Shown piece by piece: positions 47,233-56,704 of a DNA stretch of 64,000 nucleotides; within the stretch, counting starts at the first letter, position 1; the number at the start of each line of letters is the position of its first letter. Location: contig CBFFRP010000077.1 in NCBI GenBank assembly GCA_965644295.1, positions 183,943 to 247,942 of the forward strand, in the 5' to 3' direction. Both the position numbers and the translations under genes were made by a program. The stretch is from Paraphysomonas bandaiensis (lineage: Eukaryota > Chrysophyceae). Below the pieces are notes generated by a model, which searched no databases, had not been told where the DNA came from, and saw only the letters and a program-made list of their open reading frames with translations.

Positions 47233-47784
47233 TCTGATTGGTGGAAAAAAACACACATAGATTTTAAATTAATTATAATTTTTCAAAATTTTATGTGTTT
47301 TTTCAAAAAAAACTTGTACGGCAATCAATTTAGGAGGGCTCGGGCATCAAAATTTTATTATATCTATATATATATTCAATTCCGGCGCCCGAATAAAAAC
47401 TAAACTTCAAATCCTCGATTCTGATTGGTGGAAAAAAGCACACATAGATTTTAAATTAATTAAATTTTTCAAAATTTTATGTGTTTTTTCAAAAAAAACT
47501 TGTACGGCAATCAATTTAGGAGGGCTCGCGCGTCAAAATTTTATTATATATATATATTCAATTCCGGCGCCCGAATAAAAACTAAACTTCAAATCCTCGA
47601 TTCTGATTGGCTGAAAATAACACACATAGATTTAAATTAATTAAAATTTTTCAAAATTTTATGTGTTTTTTCAAAAAAAACTTGCACGGCAATCAATTTA
47701 GGAGGGCTCGGGCGTCAAAATTTTATTATATATATATTCAATTCCGGCGCCCAGGGAAAAACTAAATATCTAATCTTGTCCCTA
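47233..47784. repeat. three tandem ~185-bp repeats
   Basis: Units start at TCTGATTGG near 47233, 47420 and 47602, with periods of about 187 and 182 bp. Each contains TTTCAAAATTTTATGTG, TTGTACGGCAATCAATTTAGG (one base varies), AAAATTTTATTATAT and AATTCCGGCGCCC. Differences are mainly in TA dinucleotide number and single bases. They lie upstream of the discoidin-like gene and before the right LTR-like repeat. They could be a replication origin, promoter iterons or the terminal repeat remnant of a captured virus. Confidence 0.9.
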
Positions 47785-47956
47785 ATTGGAGAAATGGACT
47801 CTAGTCAACCGTGCGGCCTGGTCCACGGCGACTTAGGGTAAGAAAAAAATGGTGGTCAAATGAGTCATGTGGAACACTCTCCTTAGTCACAGTGACCGAG
47901 TTGATCACACATGGGAATGCTGTACTACAGTTGCATTTAGGAATACGGGTGGGGGG

Positions 47957-48231
47957 TGCCCCATTCTGAGCGCGTACTTAGGTAGATCCAGGTGGGGTCC
48001 GGGTGGGTACCTAACTAATACTTGATTTAAGTCCCATACGTTATTTGCTAGCTACCTACTGAACCCAACTAGCTACATCATTATCACACGGTATTCAGCG
48101 CTGAATATGCAGTGAGAACCCAGAGTGGGGAACTGCTGAACTAAGCAATGTGTACATAGGTAGATGCGAGCAATCGCAGCACTTACTAGGGGGCCGCACG
48201 TAGTGATTAGTTACGCTGTCAATATGGGGCA
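47957..48231. repeat. right LTR-like repeat, 275 bp
   Basis: Identical copy of 43140-43414, same orientation, preceded by GGGTGGGGGG and followed by the TCACG duplication at 48232-48236. Confidence 0.92.
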
Positions 48232-48236
48232 TCACG

Positions 48237-48669
48237 GTTTGGTCGTTCTTGACATCACCGTAATTCGTACCACGTTTAATTCGAGTAGTTAATAGCACTA
48301 CTAACAGGCATTGTACTAAATGTCCATGTCTGCACATACTACTACTAAATATTATATATCATACCCCCTAGTACTATTAACTACTGAGAGCAGTATCGGT
48401 GTTGTCGTAACGGGTGAGTTGGACAAAAGTAATGTTGTCGAGTCTAATGCACACAGATCGGCGTTGCACTTATTATGAATCTCATGTCTAGCAATGCCTA
48501 GTTTGCGATGTGTGTAATTTAGTTCGCTACAATACGACCATGAATAATGTAAAATAGCTATACACCATGCATGTCTTTCTGTCACTGTTACCAAATCACC
48601 AAACAATGTAACATTATTATGGTGCCGTACAACTCCTATATCATGAATAAACTACTGCACGAGCAAATA
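48237..48669. other. 3' flank of the importin gene
   Basis: No supported gene. It carries the 3' end of the minus-strand importin transcript and the right side of the mobile unit's insertion site. Confidence 0.4.
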
Positions 48670-51600
48670 TTACGGATTGCTACCAGTCCGTCTCTCTGCT
48701 GCAGATTGGAGTATACTCTGGAGTCGGCCCTGATCACTCTCATCCAAGTTTCTCTGCAGTTGATTGAAAAGATCGGGGTCGCGATTGTGTGCATTATTCA
48801 TAGTGTCGCAAAACATTAACACCATGTCCATAGAATCTAAAGGTGTCACAACTTCATCGTCTTCATCCATATCATCGTCACCAAACTCATTGTATTTGCT
48901 GTGACCTGCAAGCTCAGCCATTACTTCCAGGTACTCCTCATCTTCTACGTTCACACAGTCCTCATCCTCATCGTAGCCCTCTTCTGGAATCACTACCTTT
49001 CCAGCCTTCTTAAGAGTACTTTTGCTAGTTCCTCCTCCAGGTGCGCTGTCAGCTTCGTCATCGTATTCCTCATCAGAGTCGTCCTCTCCATTCTCACTGT
49101 CCGAACCATCCTCATCCAATGTAGACAACACGCGTACCAGCATGCTCATGATAGGTTGTAGATTCATCTGAACGAAGGGTGGAAGCACATCACGAGGCAA
49201 TGCTAGAAGGCTACAAAACACGATTAGTAACAGACAGTGTCTCAAGACTCCATTACTCACGAGCTGAAGGCCGCAATAATTAGTCGCTGCATCGATGATG
49301 CATGCATCACAGGAATGTTGTCAAAAAGCAGTTGGAATATGGACGCCTCTGTGGAACTATCGGTCTGATAAAAATCTTAAAACTTTGATCCAAGGCTATC
49401 ATTATCACTGTCATACCTTGAACATTGCACATGCACCTTCCGGATTATAAACAATTACCGCCAACACCACCCCAAGAAGCCGACATGTAAGGCCATTTTT
49501 GGTACAGTGCGGGAGTCTCCCCATAACCAACTGCCAGAAAATTTAATTTAAAATTTAGTGCAATGACGAAAAAGTACCATCATTATGGGGCCAATGAGGT
49601 CATCAATATACCCTTTACAGCAGGACACTACACAGGTGAGAAGAGTAGCAGCTGTTTTGGCCTCGAGTTCGATCTCACTCCTAAAAAAATTAAAAAGAGT
49701 GTTAAACTATTCACAATCATACTTGTCTTCTTTTAAAACTTTCTCGCATATTCTTAGCAACATTGCAATATACGGCTCTCCGTTGAACGATCCTTGAAGA
49801 AATGACCCTGTGTCCTGTACAACACTATAGTTACAAGTGCACTACAATTGCTTCTGAAGTTTTACCTTGGCGATGAGGTTCATGATAGGCCCAGACATCT
49901 CACGCATGTAGTCAATTGCCCATTGATCCAAGGCGTTCACCATAGGACCAAATATCTCCCACAGGCGCTGCAAAACTTCTCAGTCACGGAGAAAAACAAA
50001 CTTATATACGTACCGGGCTAATGCTCTCCGGGTAATATGTCACATAGGAAAGAATCTCTATCGCGCTGTCAACATACTCAATACCGTCGTCCCCACTTGC
50101 AAATATCCTTTTGGAAAAATAGAAGACGTCACTACAGCTCACAAAGAATTGATGGTCAGAGAACTTACTTGTATACCAGTGGCGACAAAAGCTGTTCCAT
50201 TCCTGCCACCGATACAGGGTCCTCCTTGACCACCTACACGTGTATATAAGTTCAAGTAGTGAAGTAGGTCCAAGAGAAATATACCTCGAGGACAGCTGTA
50301 ATGGTATCTAGACACTGGCAGGCCCCAAAGGCTGCTTCATCATCATCCTCCCCAGCAGTAGAGTATTGAGCGTATGCTTCAAGGAGTTGACTTGTGATGA
50401 GACCAGCTATCTCGCGTACTTCATCACCAAATTGCAGCACGATGGCCTATTTCAAAACATTTATAAACCTTCTTCACTGCATATGATAGCATACTTGCAA
50501 CGCGCCGATGACAACATCGCTCTCGATCTCGGACATGATTCTGAAGTACTCATTCACAACATCTTCACATGACACTGATTACTACACATACACAATACAA
50601 AGCAGAAACGCACCAAATAGCACCGGTCTGATGAGCTCTTTGGCCCCGTCCGCATGAATCATAAGCCTACATCAGGTGTCAGCAGAACGGACAACATTCG
50701 CCGCATCTATCACCTTAGTGAGCATGCAGCAGCGGCTTGAACTGGAAGTGCTGGGTCCCTGAGACCACTCAGCAGCCCCTGAGATTTCATTACTTGCGTT
50801 TCACTATGCAATCTTGCGACCACTAACCTGTAGGATGCTCTGAGTAGTTGACTGTTTCTTCCACTCCATCTCGCTAAAGTATTCAACCACCCAGCATGCG
50901 CGGGCTCGCAAGAAACCTACTGGAGACTACACGCAGTATTACTCATCAGCTCCTCATCGATATAAATACAAACCTGAAACTCAGGGATAATAAAGTTGAC
51001 AATGATAGCCTCAATCTGGTTGCGGTAAGGCTTCTTTTCTTGGAGGATCTACAAGCTTCATTGTCAACTGGTAGTCTCGAAAAACAATCACTCGCACCTT
51101 AGACACCCCTGCAATGGCAACAATTGCGGCTTCTTTGCTCTTGTGGTCTTTCATATGTGGTGGTGCTTGGGCATAATCCTCTAATATACCTACAGTGGAT
51201 AGTGGAAACTTAGCTAGCATTAACGACCACCACTCTAACTCACGTTGCAGATGTGGCATCAGTTTCGGGAGGGTGTCTTTAAGTCTGTATCTGGCTAGAG
51301 TCTGCAATGCACGATAAGTACTATCGTAATTTGTTATTTCATCTAACCTGGAGAAGATTGATGGCAGCGTTTCTAGGATCTAGCCAATCTTCCAGAGGGT
51401 TATGAACCTGTAGATAATGGAAGCATATGACAAAAAGCACAGTACGTCGCCCATATACAGTCTACCTTTCTTATATATTCAGCAGGATCATCTTCAAACA
51501 AGCTAAATACATAGTGTGAGCGCAAAATTGACTCATCGATATAAAGCTCACGTCATATCTGCCTCAGACAGGCTGAGTGTTGGGTATATCACTCCAAACA

Positions 51601-52860
51601 GCAAAAAATCCATGTGAGGCTTGAGAATTTTATAGGTGGGACTCATCTCAACAGAGTTTAGCACATAGGTGATGCAGTTTAGATGCACAATATCGGTGAC
51701 AAATACACCCCGGGACTTGGCTATGAGGGTGTTAACCACGGGCTCTAAAAGAAGTTTGGCGGTGTTGTCTCTGAAATACTCTGCAAAAGCTTTGTTTTCA
51801 TCCCCACAGTATCGGGGGTTGCCGTATCGTTGAATAAATCTAGTAATAATGCGGGACACCCACTTCTTCATCTAAGCACATCACACACGAATAGTCAACA
51901 ACTCTCCAAATCGCATTTGCACAAATACATGGTCAAACTAAATTCGGTGTTCAGTGTACCTTCCACCAGGGCCATGCGTTTCGATCTTCAATACTTTCAG
52001 GCTGTCCGGCCGGTTCTAGTCCTTCCGACGCCTCAGGAAGAGGTTTACTAAGCAGTGTAGCCAGCACATGGAACCACAAATTAACATCTACCCCCTGTAC
52101 CTGAGGCAGTGCGTATTGTGTGGCCGAGTAAAAGATCTTGAGGCACATACGCTGCACCTGCGCAGCCTCTATGGAATTGTTTTCCAGAATCTGAGTCATT
52201 AATTGCTGTAGGTACGGAAAGGACGCACGAACGATGTCATGAAGTGGCTCTCTTTCCTCTCTATCAGTATGTTAATATTCGAAATGTCGATAGATTTAGG
52301 ACATCCAAACTCAGTAACACTTACTTGTGCTTATACTCGTAGCGTTTCACAAGTTTCCTCATAGCAAGAAGGGCATTGTACATCTTGAGCACATCCGACG
52401 TTTGGATATTCGCCAGTAGTGTCGGAACAAGGGATGGCCAGCTGTTAGACAAATACAATTGTTATGTAACGAACATATAGTCAAAACAATCGTTTCACCT
52501 TTGCGGAAAATCATACATCGCAATATTCCGTATTGTTTCCGCCAGCATACCACGTACAGAATTATCTGTTTCAACAAGTAAAATATCCACTAGTAATGCT
52601 TTAGAGTTTTCTTTTTCTTCTAATGAAATGGGTAAATTCGGCTCATCTGGACGCCAAAATTCACCAGCTTTATTTTTCATAACAATAGAAGCTGATTGAC
52701 GAAGTTCTCTAGGAACATTTTGATCTTGAACAAATCCAAGAAGAGAATAAAATGCTCCATGATTATGTAAATATGCTGATAGAGCAGATTCAGCTTCTTG
52801 TCGTAATGATGGATTAGGATTATATGTATTGACTAGTATCTGTTGTAGCATATTATCCAT
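48670..52860 (-). CDS. IPO7: importin-7/8-type karyopherin beta
   Basis: Some twenty short exons on the minus strand. The first (52860 down to about 52495) encodes MLQQILVNTYNPNPSLRQEAE and SASIVMKNKAGEFWRP, the importin-beta N-terminal domain that binds Ran-GTP. HEAT-like helices continue throughout, for example MKKWVSRIITRFIQRYGNP and LQTLARYRLKD-type segments. Near the end come an acidic stretch (DEDGSDSENGEDDSDEEYDDE, about 49040-49130) and DPDLFNQLQRNLDESDQGRL, as in IPO7/IPO8/Nmd5. These carriers import ribosomal proteins, histones and other cargo. The protein should be near 1000 residues, normal for the family. IPO7 versus IPO8 cannot be told apart outside animals. Confidence 0.88.
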
Positions 52861-53064
52861 ACGTAGTTTGGATCTCTGCGGGATGCTAAGACGAGAAGGA
52901 GAACGTGATATGGTATCTATATAGATGTGAGGTAAGTAGAGGAGGTGGTTATGGTGGAAGATGCTATAAGTATGGCGACAAGAGAGTGAAGATGTTAATG
53001 GTGCTCATATCCCTACCATCCATATACAGGAATACATACTGCTGTACATAGATATAAACCTACC

Positions 53065-53304
53065 GTACATACATACATACAGCTGTACATACATACATAC
53101 ATACATACATACATACATACATACATACATACATACATACATACATACATACATACATACATACATACATACATACATACATACATACATACATACATAC
53201 ATACATACATACATACATACATACATACATACATACATACATACATACATACATACATACATACATACATACATACATACATACATACATACATACATAC
53301 ATAC
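53065..53304. repeat. (CATA)n tetranucleotide array, second copy
   Basis: About 240 bp of CATA repeats with one CAGCTGTA interruption at 53080. It sits in the 600-bp divergent spacer between the importin gene (-) and the PTEN-like gene (+). Flanking DNA holds CTGCTGTACAT and CTACAGCAGTACC motifs. Confidence 0.95.
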
Positions 53305-53474
53305 CAACCGACCTACCTCTACCTACAGCAGTACCTACAGTACTGTGTACATAGATAATACACATACATACATATGTATACATGTATTTTCTGCTATTGT
53401 GTATATGAACTTTATGTGTAAGGATCACTCTTATGATATACATGAACACATATATACACACCTGCTGCGGTACA

Positions 53475-55349
53475 ATGAGCGGATCATCGTCAACTAACAT
53501 GTGGGGATGGCTTGAACAAGCTTCGAGTCAAGCAAAAGATTTAATGTCACAGGCACAAGAGGGTATAAACGAGTTATCAAAACAAGCTGTAGAAATACAA
53601 AAAAATTATGAAGCAGAAAGACAAGCGAGTATACGTAAGGCTACAGAGAGTAATACATCATTAAAACCAGCTCAATCAGCTCCTCGAGAACCTGTTAAAC
53701 TTGAAGACTTGGATTTTACATATGTAACTGAGAACGTAGTGGGTATGGGGTTTCCATTTGATCCGGCTAAACGGAAAAATAATCGTGGGAATAGAGTGGA
53801 TGATGTTGCTGACTATCTTCGTCGTAGTCATGGTGGTCATTTTATGATATGGAACATCAGTGAAGATACATACGACTACTCGATGTTCGCAGACCAAGTG
53901 TTAGAGTATAAATTTCCAGGTCATCCAGCACCCCCTCTGGGACTAATGTTCAAGATGTGCACATCTATGGAAAGCTGGTTGGATGCCGACTCTAGGAATA
54001 TTGCTGTAGTGCATTGCCTTACGGGAAAGGGTAGAACTGCTGTAGTACTGGCGTGTGTGTTAACTTGGATTGGTGAGTTTTCCTCACCGATGGAGTCTTT
54101 ATCCTACGTCGCGGATCGCAAGGGATTAACTGTTGACACCCTGACCATCCCCTCTCAACGCCGGTACATACAGTACTTTTCGAATGTTTTAGATGGGGTA
54201 CGACCTCGGGCCGAGCCTCTGCTTCTGCGACGGGTGATTATGAATGGCGTTCCGCGTTACGGGGGGGAAGGTGATGCCGCTGGATGCTGTCCCTACCTAC
54301 AATTATTTAAGAATGGTCGTATCATCGCAAATGCGGTTATAGCGGCGCCTGCGTCCTCTGAACCAACAAAGAGTCAGGACGTTCGGTGGTTGAACTGCAC
54401 TGAGGGTTCTGTATCATTTCAGGTGGACTGCATGGTGCAGGGTGACCTTCTACTCCGCTGCCGACACTTGGAGGTAGCTTCAGGGGCACGAGTTAGCATG
54501 TTCCGGACAGCCTTTCACACAGGCTACGTTCCTAGTGGGGTCTTGCGACTGACAAAGGCACAGCTAGATGGTCCTAATACTGATGATCGCTATGGTGATG
54601 ATTTTTTTATCGATCTCATATTTGCCCCTGTGGAACGTTCATCCGAGGCTTCCAAGAGTGGCGAATCAGGCAAAACTTCTGACTCTGGTATATCTTTAGA
54701 TCCTGCTTTTTCGGATAAGTTCGAGCAAATGTTACACCGAGACACACGATTCTGGGAGTCTGTAAGTGCCAGAAAGGCTCGAGCAAAGCGGCGAAAGAGC
54801 AGAAAGTTTGTCTCAGAGTCTGCTGAAAAGTTTAGCATATTCGATGACATCCCTAATCGCTCTACACAACTACGAGAAGAGGATGAGGATGAGGTGGTAT
54901 TTTCCGCGCAGTTGAGCAGTTCTGCTGCTGGTGCTGGCGGCATCAGTGACGATGACCTCATCAAACAGCTGGCCGAGGCAGAAAACGATGATGTGGTTAT
55001 GGTTGGATCCCAGGGGCAAGGAGGGAGTGATACAGATTCCTTCGTCAAAGCCGACCCTAATTCGTCCCCTTCTTCAACAGGAAAGTCGCATACTTTGTCT
55101 ACAGGTTCTGTATCTTCGTCGCAAACAGCCAGTCAACAGTCGAAGGAAGGAGGGTCCTCTGCTAGTTTAGAGTTGAAAGCTCTAGAGGACTTGGAGAAGG
55201 AACTTGGCTTGGACCTTAGCACATGTGAGACAATCAACGATACAGATAGTGCGGTAAAGCCAAGTGGAGACAGGCCAGTCGCGTCACCCAGTCTTGACGA
55301 TTTGGAAGACTTTCTTGAGAGCTTGAATACAAGTGGTGGCACATCGTAG
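53475..55349 (+). CDS. PTEN/auxilin-like phosphatase with C2 domain
   Basis: A single-exon gene of 624 residues. An N-terminal amphipathic coil (SQAKDLMSQAQEGINELSKQAVE) precedes a PTEN-type phosphatase domain (about 75-235). There YDYSMF and QVLEYKFPGHPAPPLG lead to the P-loop HCLTGKGRT with Cys181 and Arg187 intact. A C2-like domain follows (about 240-400: PYLQLFKNGRII, GDLLLRCRHLE, FFIDLIFAP). The C-terminus is an acidic, serine-rich tail with short D/E-L-F-type motifs (DDLEDFLESL). The sequence around the active site resembles the phosphatase-like domains of auxilin and GAK, but those animal proteins have lost the catalytic Cys while this one has not. No J domain or kinase is present. Likely a phosphoinositide phosphatase in membrane traffic. 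The Met at 53475 is preferred over 53433, which is followed by repeat-like sequence. Confidence 0.87.
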   Translation: MSGSSSTNMWGWLEQASSQAKDLMSQAQEGINELSKQAVEIQKNYEAERQASIRKATESNTSLKPAQSAPREPVKLEDLDFTYVTENVVGMGFPFDPAKRKNNRGNRVDDVADYLRRSHGGHFMIWNISEDTYDYSMFADQVLEYKFPGHPAPPLGLMFKMCTSMESWLDADSRNIAVVHCLTGKGRTAVVLACVLTWIGEFSSPMESLSYVADRKGLTVDTLTIPSQRRYIQYFSNVLDGVRPRAEPLLLRRVIMNGVPRYGGEGDAAGCCPYLQLFKNGRIIANAVIAAPASSEPTKSQDVRWLNCTEGSVSFQVDCMVQGDLLLRCRHLEVASGARVSMFRTAFHTGYVPSGVLRLTKAQLDGPNTDDRYGDDFFIDLIFAPVERSSEASKSGESGKTSDSGISLDPAFSDKFEQMLHRDTRFWESVSARKARAKRRKSRKFVSESAEKFSIFDDIPNRSTQLREEDEDEVVFSAQLSSSAAGAGGISDDDLIKQLAEAENDDVVMVGSQGQGGSDTDSFVKADPNSSPSSTGKSHTLSTGSVSSSQTASQQSKEGGSSASLELKALEDLEKELGLDLSTCETINDTDSAVKPSGDRPVASPSLDDLEDFLESLNTSGGTS

Positions 55350-56704
55350 TGTACTATGCATGCTGCATTAGATGATTGTAGCACTCAGTATGATATCGTA
55401 GGTAGCAGGAGTTCATATATTGTTTAAAGGTGTTTTTCGTTATAATTCCCTTACTGTGGTTTGGCTAATAAGAACATTGTATTTCTAGTATAGTGTAAAC
55501 TTAGATGTATTTGTCTGACAATACTACATACATATATATATTCACAATGAAATCAATACACGAACGGCTACGGTGCAGTATTCTCTGCAATCATAGGAAA
55601 GTATACAAGGTACTCATAAAGAAGCATGATATCTTAGCTAGGTAGCAGGAGTTGATATTTATGAGTTTTGCTTCTTGGTAAGAAATTAAAAGTTGCTTTA
55701 AAGTTTTGTGAATAGTGACCGTTACTTGAAGAATACAGAAGTTTAAAACTCTAAAACAGTATCACATGAATTAAAATAATATTATTAACGCCAGTGAAAC
55801 TAAAGTATATTGGCTGTATAATATCATAACTATCTAAGACAATATTGGTTAAAGACAATAAATGATGAGAGGTGATCATAACTTTAAGTTATTGCTTATC
55901 GAGTAATAAATTTGCACCCTCATTTGTTAGGAAAAGAGACGATGCATCATTTCAGGTTTCTAATGTGGTACTGATGTGGTGTCATGACATGAAAGGCCCA
56001 AATGTGGACAAAGATGTCGATACAGTCCTTCTATCATTCCAGCTCAGATAGGGATCATTTGAATCGAAAAAAGATGAAGTATACTCTCATATGCATCCTA
56101 TGAGCACACTATGTGCTCAACACTTAACAGAGGCTTCAACAACAACAACAACGAGCAGATTACTTGAACGCTAGGCTGAATGTATACAACATATGAGTGT
56201 ATCATATTGCACTTACAACACTATGATATCAATTGATCGGATGAATAGAAGAGTGTATTAGCATACTTCAAGAGCATAACCCTAAGGCTCCGATGTTGTC
56301 ACATGACAATGATCGAGTTAAAGCAACAAGAGGAGCTACTGTCTGCTGGGCTGAAGAAGATATTGAAAAGATTCGAAAACCCATCTTTTATAGTATGTTT
56401 TCTTTGACGAAAACCAAAAAGCTTTGTTTTGACAACTCAAAAGCCAGTTTTTGTGTACTTTATGTACAGCAGTTATTACAAGTGTGCACCTTGTGTACTA
56501 TGTCTGTGTGTCGTCTGTCTGTCTGTAAATGTATGTATGTATGTGTACCGTGTATGTATATGTATGTATGTGTATGTATGTGTATGTATATGTATGTACA
56601 TGTGCTGTTGTATATCGTGTAGAGATCTAGACGCATGGCTATATCTCTGAATATATAGATATTAACAGGTCACTGTGTTATATTTACACACCTACCTACC
56701 AATA
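55350..56704. other. spacer, one uncertain exon
   Basis: An open plus-strand stretch around 56230-56400 (ILQEHNPKAPMLSHDNDRVKATRG, shown here only in part) has protein-like composition but no start, splice pair or family. A (GTAT)n run lies at about 56528-56605. The promoter of the DDHD gene should be here. Confidence 0.35.

Larger units (their letters stand above)
43140..48231. mobile_element. 5.1-kb unit bounded by identical LTR-like direct repeats, with virus-like cargo
   Basis: Two identical 275-bp direct repeats (43140-43414 and 47957-48231) start TGCCCCAT and end ATGGGGCA, with an outer 5-bp TCACG duplication. TG...CA ends and a 5-bp duplication are classic for LTR retroelements; a G-rich run (GGGTGGGGGG) just before the right repeat resembles a polypurine tract. 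Yet the interior shows no gag, reverse transcriptase, RNase H or integrase. It holds a CCCH/membrane protein, a hexose-6-phosphate dehydrogenase pseudogene that keeps an intron, a protease, an unknown ORF, a discoidin-like protein and tandem repeats. Alternatives are a composite unit moved by two short inverted-end elements, or recombination of a circular virus-like DNA into a resident repeat. Identical repeats imply a recent event or gene conversion. Confidence 0.7.

Noticed and set aside
47176-47403. Short plus-strand frame in the tandem repeats
   Set aside because: Lies across repeat units and ends in TA-dinucleotide-derived Tyr-Ile repeats; no start context.
43140-48231. Possible CRISPR-like or satellite interpretation of the direct repeats
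   Set aside because: Only two 275-bp copies 4.5 kb apart with an outer target duplication; no regular spacer array.
54590-55048. Minus-strand 152-residue serine-rich frame in the PTEN-like gene
   Set aside because: Shadow of the acidic/serine-rich tail of the plus-strand protein.
56293-56622. 109-residue plus-strand frame upstream of the DDHD gene
   Set aside because: Its second half is translation of a GTAT microsatellite. Only the first 40 residues look protein-like and no splice or start supports them.
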